DNA of 64,000 bases from contig CAMHTQ010000003.1 in NCBI GenBank assembly GCA_946188105.1, forward strand, positions 102,028-166,027, given 5' to 3'. This document shows positions 9,194-17,805 of this stretch, one piece after another (position 1 is the stretch's first letter; every line of letters begins with the position of its first letter). This DNA comes from an uncultured Alphaproteobacteria bacterium (GTDB lineage Bacteria; Pseudomonadota; Alphaproteobacteria; Rs-D84). Both the position numbers and the translations under genes were made by a program. The notes under the pieces are model-generated. The model saw only the letters and a list, made by a program, of their open reading frames with translations. It ran no database searches and was not told where the DNA came from.

Positions 9194-9804
9194 TAAACAA
9201 AAAACTTATTAAATTAATCCCAATAAAAAAACTGCGTCACAGATTGCGTGATAAATATACCCAGGCGGAATTTTATAAAAAACATCCTATATATCGTGAT
9301 AATTTTATCGGTGCGGATGTAATTTTAAGCCACGAAGAAAACATGGATTTTGGTGGCAAAGTATTCGTTGGGGACGGCGGACGTTTTTATGCCGAAGGCG
9401 GATTAAAAATTGGTGCATATACTAAATTCGGTCAACAATGTATAATTATGACAACTGAACATAATTATAAATGCGATACGCGGGTACCATATGATCATCG
9501 TGATGTGGCACGACCTGTTGAAATAGGCAAGAATTGTTGGATTGGTTTGCGTTCGATTATTTTGGGTGGAATAAAAATAGAAGATGGCGCCATCGTTGGT
9601 GCCGGCAGTGTTGTTACAAAGAGTGTCCCAAAATGTGCAATCGTTGCAGGCAATCCTGCTCGCATAGTTGGATGGCGTGATAAAGCTGAATATGAACGTT
9701 TAGAAAAAGCGGGGTTAAATTTTCCTCAAGAGAAAGAACCTGCATATTCTTTGATTTTTGATGATTCTGGTTTTAGACCATTTATGAAGGAAACAAAAAA
9801 ATGA
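9190..9804 (+). CDS. Left-handed beta-helix (hexapeptide) acetyltransferase
   Basis: 204 residues. Hexapeptide repeats run from about 60 to 165, with the WIGLRSIILGG and GAIVGAGSVVTKSVP patterns of the CatB/maltose-acetyltransferase-like group and the catalytic-type His in TTEHNY. The N-terminus has LIPIKKLRHRLRDK, the shared operon motif. Overlaps both neighbours by four bases. Likely O- or N-acetylates a sugar of the polymer. Confidence 0.88.
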   Translation: MINKKLIKLIPIKKLRHRLRDKYTQAEFYKKHPIYRDNFIGADVILSHEENMDFGGKVFVGDGGRFYAEGGLKIGAYTKFGQQCIIMTTEHNYKCDTRVPYDHRDVARPVEIGKNCWIGLRSIILGGIKIEDGAIVGAGSVVTKSVPKCAIVAGNPARIVGWRDKAEYERLEKAGLNFPQEKEPAYSLIFDDSGFRPFMKETKK

Positions 9805-10964
9805 AACGTTTGGCAAGAATTTTAACTTTTTGGATACCTGTGCGTGTATGGCGGCACAAATTGCGTAACTATATTGAACGGCAATTATATAACCTGATAC
9901 CGTTGCATGACGATTGGATTATTTTTTATGATACATTTTCAAAATCTGGTAATGGTGATAGTATTTTACCATTGGCGATTGAATTGCGTCGTCGTAAACC
10001 AAATATGCGTTTTTTCTTTGTATCACAAACTCCACGTGATATTGAAATGGCAGATGAAGTTTTGGTGATTGGCAGCCCGCGCTATGATTACGTTATGAAA
10101 CGTGCAAAATATTTAATATCGCCTATGGATGTTCCGAATGGCAAACGCAAAGGACAAATATGGGTTATGACATGGCATGGCGCCCCGTTAAAAACAATCG
10201 GGTTATTACGCCAAGATAATGCGACTATGCGTGAATATGTAAAAACTTTCCGTAATTGTGATTATTTTTGTAATACGGCCAGTGTTTTTAAAGATTTATT
10301 AAAAAAATCTTTCGATTTAACGGATAATGTATTTGTAAATACAGGATTGCCCAGAAATGATATTTTATTATGTGCAGACAAAGATAATATTGCTGCATCG
10401 GTGCGTAAAAAGTTAGGAATTCCAAAAAATAAAAAAGTTTTGTTTTATTGCCCCACTTGGCGACGTACAGATTGGCATCAACCAATGCCGTTTGATATGA
10501 AGAAACTCGAAAAATCATTGGGTGATGAATATGTTTTATTAATACGTTCTCATGTTGGCAAACATACATGGATTGATAAAGATGGTAAAGATATTAATTC
10601 ATTGAACGATGATTTTTGTATAGATGTCGCAGATTATAATAATTTGTCTGAATTATATTTAATCACGGATGTTTTTATCACGGATTATTCGTCGGCTATC
10701 TTTGATTTTTCTTTGCTGGAACGCCCCCAGATTTTATTTGCGTATGATTTGGAACAATATATCGCAGAAATTGGATTAACAATGGATTATTATAAATTTT
10801 CACCGTTTCCAATTGCAAAAACACAAGATGAATTGCTGGATGTTATCAAAAATTCGTCAAAACAAAAGACAAATAATCTGCATAAATTCAAACAAAAATA
10901 CACAGAATATGATATGGGGACTGCATCAAAACAAATTTTATCAATAATAGGGTTGGAGGATTAA
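9801..10964 (+). CDS. CDP-glycerol:glycerophosphate glycerophosphotransferase family protein (TagB/TagF-like)
   Basis: 387 residues. Conserved patterns of the family are present: MTWHGAPLKTIG, NTGLPRNDILL, FYCPTWRR, DVFITDYSSAIFDFSLL. It starts with the shared basic motif (WIPVRVWRHKLRNYIE), likely holding it to the membrane. Family members add glycerol-3-phosphate from CDP-glycerol to teichoic acids or to Gram-negative capsules and LPS. The next gene encodes a CDP-glycerol-type synthase domain, which strongly supports that substrate. Confidence 0.87.
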   Translation: MKRLARILTFWIPVRVWRHKLRNYIERQLYNLIPLHDDWIIFYDTFSKSGNGDSILPLAIELRRRKPNMRFFFVSQTPRDIEMADEVLVIGSPRYDYVMKRAKYLISPMDVPNGKRKGQIWVMTWHGAPLKTIGLLRQDNATMREYVKTFRNCDYFCNTASVFKDLLKKSFDLTDNVFVNTGLPRNDILLCADKDNIAASVRKKLGIPKNKKVLFYCPTWRRTDWHQPMPFDMKKLEKSLGDEYVLLIRSHVGKHTWIDKDGKDINSLNDDFCIDVADYNNLSELYLITDVFITDYSSAIFDFSLLERPQILFAYDLEQYIAEIGLTMDYYKFSPFPIAKTQDELLDVIKNSSKQKTNNLHKFKQKYTEYDMGTASKQILSIIGLED

Positions 10965-12326
10965 ATGACAACTGTAATAACGTATGGAACTTTCGATCTT
11001 TTGCATACTGGACACATAAATATATTAAAACGTGCCAAAGAAATGGGTGATTTTTTAATAGTCGGTGTAACCGCTGATAAATATGATCGTGAACGCGGCA
11101 AATTAAATGTGCAACAATCGTTATCCGAAAGAATCGACAATGTTAAACAAACAGGTTTGGCTGATAAAATTATAGTAGAAGAATATGTCGGTCAAAAAGC
11201 CGATGATATTCAAAAATACAATGTCGATAAATTTGTGATTGGATCTGATTGGATTGGTAAATTTGATTGGTTGCAACAATATTGCGACGTTGTGTATTTA
11301 CCACGAACCCAAGGTGTATCTTCGACATTATTACGAAATCAAAAAAACGGAATATTAAAAATGGGGATTGTCGGCAACGGCAGAATTGCATCCAGATTTA
11401 TAACTGAATCTAAATATGTCAGCGGAATTGAAGTGAGTGCTATTCTGGGTAAAAATGCGGATCATGTTAAAAAATTTGCAGACAAATTTCAAATTAATGA
11501 AAATTTTACAGATTTGAATGCGTTTTTGGATGTCGTTGATGCGGTATATATCGCAACGCCACATGTCACGCATTATGATTATATTAAACAGGCAATTTTG
11601 CATAAAAAACATGTTTTGTGTGAAAAACCAATGGTATTATCCAAGGACCAAGCCCAAGAATTATATGATTTAGCAAAACAAAATGATGTGGTTTTATTTG
11701 AAGCGATAAAAACCGCATACGCACCATGTTTTGCCCAACTGATTGGTGTCGCAAAAAGTGGTACCATTGGGATAATTAAAAATGTCGTTGCAACTTTTAC
11801 AAAAATTATTCCTGATAAAACATTGCGCGAATGGGATAAAAATTTGGGTGGCGGCGCTTTTAATGAATTGGCATCTTATCCATTATTGGCAATTACAAAA
11901 TTACTTGGCACAGAACCAAAACATATTCATTTTACATCTTTTTTAGATAAAGATACAAATGTGGATTATATGACACGTGCAGATTTTGTTTTTAATAATG
12001 CGGTTGCAACCGCTACTGTGGCTATAGGTGCAAAACAAGAAGGCAGTATGGTTATTGCCGGAACAAATGGATACATATATGTCCCTGCACCTTGGTGGAA
12101 AACAGAATATTTTGAAGTGAGATTTGAAGATGCGTCAAAAAATATGAAATATTTTTCACGCTTTGATGGTGATGGTTTGCGTTATGAATTGGCAGATTTT
12201 CTTGCACTGTTACGAACAAAATCCATGAATTATAAATTGTCTGGGGCGGAAAGTATTTTTATGGCGGATGTCTTGGAAAAATTTAATACCGCGCTTCGCA
12301 CCAGTGAAAATATCGACATATTATAA
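10965..12326 (+). CDS. Fusion: TagD-like cytidylyltransferase plus Gfo/Idh/MocA oxidoreductase
   Basis: 453 residues, two domains. Residues 1-128 are a glycerol-3-phosphate cytidylyltransferase-type domain with HTGH at 14-17 and RTQGVSST at 114-121. Residues 131-453 are an NAD(P)-dependent Gfo/Idh/MocA oxidoreductase with a Rossmann GIVGNGRIA (134-142) and EKPM (220-223). The first domain would make CDP-glycerol for the upstream transferase. The oxidoreductase may make or modify the polyol or a sugar precursor; its substrate is unknown. Last gene of the operon. Confidence 0.85.
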   Translation: MTTVITYGTFDLLHTGHINILKRAKEMGDFLIVGVTADKYDRERGKLNVQQSLSERIDNVKQTGLADKIIVEEYVGQKADDIQKYNVDKFVIGSDWIGKFDWLQQYCDVVYLPRTQGVSSTLLRNQKNGILKMGIVGNGRIASRFITESKYVSGIEVSAILGKNADHVKKFADKFQINENFTDLNAFLDVVDAVYIATPHVTHYDYIKQAILHKKHVLCEKPMVLSKDQAQELYDLAKQNDVVLFEAIKTAYAPCFAQLIGVAKSGTIGIIKNVVATFTKIIPDKTLREWDKNLGGGAFNELASYPLLAITKLLGTEPKHIHFTSFLDKDTNVDYMTRADFVFNNAVATATVAIGAKQEGSMVIAGTNGYIYVPAPWWKTEYFEVRFEDASKNMKYFSRFDGDGLRYELADFLALLRTKSMNYKLSGAESIFMADVLEKFNTALRTSENIDIL

Positions 12327-12358
12327 AAAAAGAAGGAATTACATGGTGTAATTCCTTC
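12325..12358 (-). terminator. Terminator of the tail-fibre gene
   Basis: A 12-pair perfect hairpin with a three-base loop; on the minus strand it is followed by seven T. There is no T run on the plus side, so it serves mainly the minus-strand gene. Confidence 0.8.
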
Positions 12359-12366
12359 GTATGTGT

Positions 12367-13185
12367 TTAGAGGGTGTTTCCTGACACTTGCCATCCACCA
12401 TTGGCGGTACTGGAAGCGTTGATTGAAAAACTTGATGCTGTTTTTGCTGTTATTCCTGGAACATTTTGACCGTCACTGTTTTTTTCTTGAAATATTAACA
12501 ATGTATAGCTGGTATTAGACATTGTTACAGGCAAATTTATAGTCATAGTAGCATCGGTCATGGATACATAGCCACCTTGTTCAACCCAACCAGATTTATA
12601 TTTACGATACCATGTATAATTGTTTTCTGCGGTTGGAGATTGACTGGCAATCACATAATCCAGCAAGCCCGTTGTTCGTGTATCCAATGTGGTTATATTG
12701 CTACGAATTTCTGACACATCACCCAATGCGGTTATTTGGGCAGAAACCGCGACAATTTCATTATGAATAGTCGTAATTCGTGCCAACAATGTTGCCGTAG
12801 ATTCTTTGTCAGCAATTTCGCTGTATTGGGTTTTCAATGTTTCCAGTTCGTCCGATAAATCTTTGATAACCTCCATCAGATAATTTGCATCTTGGTTTAA
12901 TGTTGTTGGTTCTAATTTTGCAAGTGGTTGATAATCAACAATGCGTGCAAGAGGCAAACTGCGTGCGATTGTGATACTGTCTAACGATGTCGGTGCGGTT
13001 TCAAATACAACGCGTCCACCGGTATATGGGAAATCCGCATCCAATCCACCCGAAGTGCCAACAATTTCATATCCTGTGGCGGATGTATTGTTTTTAGTTA
13101 CAACTATGTTTGTGTTGTCAAAATATGGAAAATTGAAAGAAAATTCTGTTGTTTCTCCATCCCCCATATATGATACTTTTTGCAT
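12367..13185 (-). CDS. Podovirus-type tail fibre protein
   Basis: About 272 residues. The N-terminal 120 residues (MGDGETTEFSFNFPYFD..., then SLPLARIVDYQP and LNQDANYLMEVIKDL) match the particle-binding domain of T7-like tail fibres. A short coiled coil and a small C-terminal domain follow. I place the start at 13185, behind GGAG, because the upstream extension is basic and outside the domain. It is separated from the other phage-type genes by host genes (ppiD, tpiA, grpE). No chaperone or second fibre gene is adjacent. Confidence 0.78.
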   Translation of the reverse strand: MQKVSYMGDGETTEFSFNFPYFDNTNIVVTKNNTSATGYEIVGTSGGLDADFPYTGGRVVFETAPTSLDSITIARSLPLARIVDYQPLAKLEPTTLNQDANYLMEVIKDLSDELETLKTQYSEIADKESTATLLARITTIHNEIVAVSAQITALGDVSEIRSNITTLDTRTTGLLDYVIASQSPTAENNYTWYRKYKSGWVEQGGYVSMTDATMTINLPVTMSNTSYTLLIFQEKNSDGQNVPGITAKTASSFSINASSTANGGWQVSGNTL

Positions 13186-13203
13186 ATTTTCTCCTTTTGT
13201 TAT

Positions 13204-13260
13204 AAAAAAAACCAACCGTAAAAAAAAACGGACGACAAATGTCATCCGTTTAATGTTGGT
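13204..13260 (-). terminator. Nested double terminator after grpE
   Basis: On the minus strand an inner hairpin (13228-13249, nine pairs with one mismatch) is followed by T9. An outer six-pair stem (13211-13216 with 13255-13260) is followed by T7. The second T run ends about 20 bases before the tail-fibre start, so the same structure also forms the leader of that gene. Confidence 0.7.
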
Positions 13261-13273
13261 TTATTTTATATCT

Positions 13274-13849
13274 TTATTTACTGACAATTACCATTGCGGG
13301 ACGCAAAACCGTATCGCCGTACATATATCCCGTCTGCATTTCATCCACAATTATATTCGCTGGGTGCGTTTCATCGGCCGGCACAACCGAGATTGCACTG
13401 TGGAATTGTGGGTTTAATTGTTGGCCAATGCTTTCTATTTTTACAATACCGATTTGTGCAAATGCGGATTCCAAAGCCAATGACAAGGATTTTATTCCTT
13501 GGTCATCGGGGGTTTGTTTTAGAGCAACCGCCAAAGCATCCATAACTGGCAAAAACTTTTTAGAAATTTCCATACCACATGTGCGTGCTGCAGATTCTGT
13601 ATCACGTGCCGCACGACGACGAGTGTTTTCTAATTCCGCAGCAACACGCATATATTTATCGGTTAAATCTGCAACTTTATCCTGTAATTCGCCAATCAAT
13701 TTTTCCGATTCTGATTCAACCTTTTGTTCTGGTGCAGGTTCGGTTGCGGGTTCTGGTTGCTTTTTTTCTGTTGCAGTTTTAACAGAAACTGTTTCGACCT
13801 TTACCTCTTTTGCGTTTTCGTTTGTTTTATTTTCTTGGTTATTTTCCAT
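13274..13849 (-). CDS. grpE: GrpE nucleotide exchange factor
   Basis: 191 residues. An acidic, disordered head (1-60) is followed by the long helix DKYMRVAAELENTRRRAARD and the beta domain ending VLRPAMVIVSK. GrpE releases ADP from DnaK. It lies 18 bases after tpiA and is probably co-transcribed with it. Confidence 0.95.
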   Translation of the reverse strand: MENNQENKTNENAKEVKVETVSVKTATEKKQPEPATEPAPEQKVESESEKLIGELQDKVADLTDKYMRVAAELENTRRRAARDTESAARTCGMEISKKFLPVMDALAVALKQTPDDQGIKSLSLALESAFAQIGIVKIESIGQQLNPQFHSAISVVPADETHPANIIVDEMQTGYMYGDTVLRPAMVIVSK

Positions 13850-13867
13850 ATCTGACTGCCTTTTTTA

Positions 13868-14575
13868 TTACTTAACACTGTTTATTATAGGTACGAAAGT
13901 TTCTTTTTTCAAGGATGCACCACCAACCAAGACACCATCTACATTTTTAATACTCATAATTTCAGCGGCATTTTGTTCTGTAACAGATGCACCATACAAA
14001 ATTGGCGTATCGGCAAAGCCCATTTCATCCAATGTTTTACGGATTAAATTATGTACTTGTTGAATTTGGTCATATGTTGGGGTAATTCCAGCCCCAATCG
14101 CCCAACGTGGTTCATACGCAATGATAAAACCACCATTTGCAGCATTTTTTGGTACAGATTCACGAACACCGGTTTCAACAATTTTTTCCGTCAATCCTGC
14201 ATCACGTTCTGGGGCGGTTTCGCCAACGCAAATAATTGGCAATAAATCGTTTTCTAATGCACGTGCAGCACGTTCAGCAACATCGGCATTTGTATCGTGT
14301 AATTCGGTTCGGCATTCACTGTGTCCAACCAAGGTTACCGTTGCACCCGATTTTGACACCATTTTTGCAGAAATATCGCCTGTATGGGCACCAGAATCAT
14401 ATTTACTGACATTTTGGCTGCCCAGCATGACGATATTGTTTCCGGCACGCAACATTGTGTATGGAACACATAAAATTACCCTATTTTCAGTATCTAAAGC
14501 CCCTAAACCCTGAAGCATTTCAGCCAATTCTGACGGATTTCCATTCATTTTCCAGTTGCCAGCAATAATTTTCAT
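13868..14575 (-). CDS. tpiA: Triosephosphate isomerase
   Basis: 235 residues from the ATG at 14575, which gives the standard start MKIIAGNWKMNG and follows AAAGAGG. Active-site Lys (NWKMN), His (VGHSECR) and Glu (AYEPRWAIG) are present. It interconverts dihydroxyacetone phosphate and glyceraldehyde-3-phosphate. First gene of a tpiA-grpE operon. Confidence 0.95.
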   Translation of the reverse strand: MKIIAGNWKMNGNPSELAEMLQGLGALDTENRVILCVPYTMLRAGNNIVMLGSQNVSKYDSGAHTGDISAKMVSKSGATVTLVGHSECRTELHDTNADVAERAARALENDLLPIICVGETAPERDAGLTEKIVETGVRESVPKNAANGGFIIAYEPRWAIGAGITPTYDQIQQVHNLIRKTLDEMGFADTPILYGASVTEQNAAEIMSIKNVDGVLVGGASLKKETFVPIINSVK

Positions 14576-14595
14576 AAAAAACCTCTTTTTTTTCA

Positions 14596-14624
14596 TTGCG
14601 TTAAAATATCACATTTGCTAGGAT
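14596..14624 (+). promoter_or_regulatory. Promoter for ppiD
   Basis: -35 TTGCGT and -10 TAGGAT with a 17-base spacer, 18 bases before the ATG at 14643. It overlaps the divergent tpiA promoter on the other strand. Confidence 0.55.
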
Positions 14625-14631
14625 ACTGCAA
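14603..14631 (-). promoter_or_regulatory. Promoter for tpiA-grpE
   Basis: On the minus strand, -35 TTGCAG and -10 TATTTT are 17 bases apart, placed 28 bases before the tpiA start. It faces the ppiD promoter almost base for base, so the two may compete for RNA polymerase. Confidence 0.5.
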
Positions 14632-14642
14632 AAGGAAAAAAA

Positions 14643-16055
14643 ATGCTAGAATATTTACGTAATGCTTCGGAAAAACCATTAGCTAAATTTTTAATTGCTG
14701 TTTTGGCTTTTTCGTTTATTGGTTGGGGTGTTGCTGAATGGATTTTCGGTGGTGCCACTAGTGATACAACTTTGATTCATGTTGGCGATGCTGAGGTCAG
14801 TGTTAACCAATTTAACAATCAAAAATCTCAATTGTTGTCGGGTATGTCACGTGATCAGCAACGTTCTATATATACTGATGCGCGTGCAATGAAGGCATTT
14901 AACAATCGTGTTATCAGCGATTTAACCACACAACAACTGGTTCGTAATCGTATTCACGATTTGGGTTTTGTGATTTCTGATCATCGTATTGCTCGTGAAA
15001 TTCGTGATGTTTCTGTGTTCCAAGAAGATGGCAAGTTTTCATCTGAAAAATTTGATGCCGCATTGGATGCAAACGGTTTGACCGAGGAATCATTGGCTGG
15101 GGTTTTGCGTAATGATATTGCCAGATCAATGTTATTTACACCAATGTTGGCAACTGTTAAGGTTCCTAACTTTGTTGTGGATACCGTTTACAACAAACGT
15201 TATGCTACACGTGATATTGAATACAAAACTGTAAAGTTTGATGATTTCAAAGTTAATAAACCAACTGATGAAATGTTGAAAACTTACTATGCTCAAAATC
15301 CAAAAACATTACCAGAAACCCGCAAGGTGTCGTATGTATTCGTGTCTGCGGATATGTCAAAACCAGACAGCTATGACGAGGGCATGGCCCGTATGTTAAA
15401 GGTCGAAGATGAAATTATTGGTGGTGATTCTTTGGCCGATGCTGCAAAAAAACACGGTGCTAAATTCGTTCAATTAAATGCATTTGCTCGTAATGGTGCT
15501 GCAAATGATGCAAACATTACACCTGCGATTGTTGCACAAATATTCGGTATGGATGAAGGAACCGAAACAGAAACAATCGAAGGTAAAAAAGGATTCATGA
15601 TTATTCATTTGGATAAAGTAAATCCTGCACACACCGCTGAATTTGCATCTGTGAAACAAGATTTAGTTCCTGAATGGACCAAGGCGGAAAAACGCAAACA
15701 GGCATATGAAAAAGCAAATTCTATCTTGGTCGATTTGAACAAAGATAAAAAATGGACTGGTGCAACTGCGAAAAATGTTACCCGCAGTGCTGGGGCGCCA
15801 ATATCCGTGTTAAGCGATGCTTTCAATAATGCGGTTGGAACAAATAAAATTGTAGAAACCTCTGATGCGTTCTATGTATTGTCTGTTAAATCTGTAAAGA
15901 ATCCAAGTGCAGACGAAAAAAAGAAGGCCGCATTGCGTATCGAATTAGAACAAGGTTTCCAATCCCAAATCCAAGCGGATTATAACAAGTTCTTGCAACG
16001 CGAATATCCTGTGAAAGTAAATGAAAAAGTTTACGACAGATTTATCGCAAAATAA
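14643..16055 (+). CDS. ppiD: PpiD/SurA-like periplasmic folding factor
   Basis: 470 residues. A membrane anchor at residues 15-37 and SurA-N-like helical domains are followed by a parvulin-type region (about 225-330) and a C-terminal helical part. PpiD is a membrane-tethered chaperone for secreted proteins. The parvulin region is divergent, so isomerase activity is uncertain. A host gene lying between phage-type genes. Confidence 0.83.
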   Translation: MLEYLRNASEKPLAKFLIAVLAFSFIGWGVAEWIFGGATSDTTLIHVGDAEVSVNQFNNQKSQLLSGMSRDQQRSIYTDARAMKAFNNRVISDLTTQQLVRNRIHDLGFVISDHRIAREIRDVSVFQEDGKFSSEKFDAALDANGLTEESLAGVLRNDIARSMLFTPMLATVKVPNFVVDTVYNKRYATRDIEYKTVKFDDFKVNKPTDEMLKTYYAQNPKTLPETRKVSYVFVSADMSKPDSYDEGMARMLKVEDEIIGGDSLADAAKKHGAKFVQLNAFARNGAANDANITPAIVAQIFGMDEGTETETIEGKKGFMIIHLDKVNPAHTAEFASVKQDLVPEWTKAEKRKQAYEKANSILVDLNKDKKWTGATAKNVTRSAGAPISVLSDAFNNAVGTNKIVETSDAFYVLSVKSVKNPSADEKKKAALRIELEQGFQSQIQADYNKFLQREYPVKVNEKVYDRFIAK

Positions 16056-16063
16056 GAAAAATT

Positions 16064-16091
16064 TCCCCACAAGATTTGTGGGGATTTTTTT
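16064..16091 (+). terminator. Terminator of ppiD
   Basis: Nine-pair hairpin (CCCCACAA core, loop GAT) followed by T7. It ends directly before the convergent small phage-type gene. Confidence 0.85.
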
Positions 16092-16347
16092 ATTTTATTA
16101 CCGCAGATTTAATAAGTGTAACATCCTCTTTGATTCCATCTATTTTTAATTGCAATTGTCCTATTCCTGATTCCAATATTGTGGTGCGATTTTCCAATGC
16201 TGTGATGCGGGTATCTGCCCTGTCTAATTCATTTAACGAAGAATCTTGGCGGGCAACCCAATAAACGACACCAAATGCAAAGGCCAATAAAAACCAACTG
16301 TTTCTGAGCATATCCAATATATTTACAAAATCTTGTTTTTTTGGCAT
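16090..16347 (-). CDS. Small membrane protein with coiled coil, phage-type
   Basis: About 85 residues. The start at 16347 follows GGAG. One membrane segment (about residues 18-36) is followed by a heptad-rich tail. Size and design suit a spanin- or holin-type accessory protein, and it follows the Bbp19-like gene by one base. Function is inferred from position only. Confidence 0.5.
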   Translation of the reverse strand: MPKKQDFVNILDMLRNSWFLLAFAFGVVYWVARQDSSLNELDRADTRITALENRTTILESGIGQLQLKIDGIKEDVTLIKSAVIK

Positions 16348-16348
16348 T

Positions 16349-16549
16349 TTATTCTCCATTTTTTGCACGCAAAATTATATTTTCAATTTGTCGAACAAAT
16401 GCCCGATTCGCTTCGGCCCAGCGCAATTCGTTGTCTGATGCGTTTGGCCCCAATGTGCGTTCAATTGTAATTTTCCTGAGGTGTTGCAATACCGCTTTGC
16501 CACTGGGGGTTTGAAAAGTGCGTGCATATTGTTTTTCTAGTTCTGTCAT
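16349..16549 (-). CDS. Bbp19-like phage structural protein
   Basis: 66 residues with the pattern FQTPSGKAVLQHLRK...EANRAFVRQIENII, which resembles the small Bbp19 domain found beside portal genes of Bordetella BPP-1-like podoviruses. A good ribosome site (AAGGATATG) precedes the ATG. It lies 19 bases after the portal gene. Confidence 0.6.
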   Translation of the reverse strand: MTELEKQYARTFQTPSGKAVLQHLRKITIERTLGPNASDNELRWAEANRAFVRQIENIILRAKNGE

Positions 16550-16568
16550 ATCATATCCTTAAACTGTT

Positions 16569-17792
16569 TTATAAAACTGTATCTGATGCAGATATTGCAA
16601 TCGGTGCCAGATATTTTAATTCTGCATCACTGTGCAAAGATATAGGTTCAATAACACCGCGACGCGACAATATGTTTAATCCGCGTTCACATAATGGCCT
16701 GATAAATTCGTGCAACAACCTGCCGTATGTTGCACCCAGAACACGCATCATATCGGCATTTCGTGCCAACACCTCGGTCGCCGTCATTTCTTTATCTGAC
16801 AACAATCCTAATCTGTCTGCTAATAAAGTGTGGCGAATTCTGTCACGTAAATCAGATAAAATGATTTGAGAAACATCAAAGTCGGCTCCACTGGATAACG
16901 GGGTTAATCCAGAACTGCCTACGGCTTTTGGAATAATTGACCCAGGTGTTAAATTTATATTTTGCAAATTTATAACCCCATCGTCATCCGCCTGCCAAAT
17001 TCCGCTGACCGCAATAGTTGCGTTTTTTAAAACCAGTTCTACAACTTTATTGGCTGTTTTTATATCTGGTAATGCACGCAGGACAGGACTGCGTCCGTAT
17101 AATTCACCGCTGCATAAACTCCATCTGAATATTAAATATGGATTTGTTTCAAATACACCGGTGGCAACTATGTTATTTTCTATATCTCCACCAACATCTA
17201 GCCATGCAACAAATTCAGAACCTATTAAAGATTGAATTAAACGCAATGGGGTATCTGGATCTGATTTGATTTTTTTACGGATTTCATCTGTGGGTGTCCA
17301 TGACGGGTATTTTGATATAACATCAAATGCCGTCATTGTTGTCGTATGAAATATTGCATTTGGTAAAATTGCTATATCAGTCATCGGAATCGCGGTGAAA
17401 GAAAATGCACTGTCGGCGCCTATGGGATTTTCAGCCATAAATAAACATGTTGTTCCATACACACATAAATCTATGTAGCATTGGTGTATAGTTGTATAAA
17501 AATTAGAATCATTTAAGTTTGCGCGCAAAACAGATGTGGCAATATCTGCATCTGGGGACATATCACTTTCACGAACCAGATTTATCCATAATGATTCTGG
17601 GGGTGTTAACAGTGTGTATATAGATGCAGCCAGGTTATCCACCGCATCGGATGCCGTTCCGTCAAACAATGTTGCTGTTTCGGTATCTGTTGCTGGAATT
17701 GTATAACGTCTGGCTTCGTCCCAACGTTTCAACCATGGCGATCTGAGGTTTAATGCATAGTTATACATTTTTTGTAAATTTTTTATATTCAT
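16569..17792 (-). CDS. Podovirus-type portal (head-tail connector) protein
   Basis: 407 residues. The N-terminal LRSPWLKRWDEARRYTIPATDT and the repeated LLTPPESLWINL region match T7-like connector proteins. The late ATEVLARNADMMRVLGATYGRLLHEFI is the typical wing and stem. A portal forms the ring through which DNA is pumped. It is shorter than T7 gp8 (about 536 residues), mainly at the C-terminus. Ribosome site AAAAAAGGAT; 13 bases after the terminase nuclease half. Confidence 0.85.
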   Translation of the reverse strand: MNIKNLQKMYNYALNLRSPWLKRWDEARRYTIPATDTETATLFDGTASDAVDNLAASIYTLLTPPESLWINLVRESDMSPDADIATSVLRANLNDSNFYTTIHQCYIDLCVYGTTCLFMAENPIGADSAFSFTAIPMTDIAILPNAIFHTTTMTAFDVISKYPSWTPTDEIRKKIKSDPDTPLRLIQSLIGSEFVAWLDVGGDIENNIVATGVFETNPYLIFRWSLCSGELYGRSPVLRALPDIKTANKVVELVLKNATIAVSGIWQADDDGVINLQNINLTPGSIIPKAVGSSGLTPLSSGADFDVSQIILSDLRDRIRHTLLADRLGLLSDKEMTATEVLARNADMMRVLGATYGRLLHEFIRPLCERGLNILSRRGVIEPISLHSDAELKYLAPIAISASDTVL

Positions 17793-17805
17793 AATTTATC
17801 CTTTT

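Noticed and set aside
13186..13245. Longer tail-fibre N-terminus
   Set aside because: The extra residues are basic and hydrophobic, overlap the terminator region, and precede a perfect ribosome site for the ATG at 13185.
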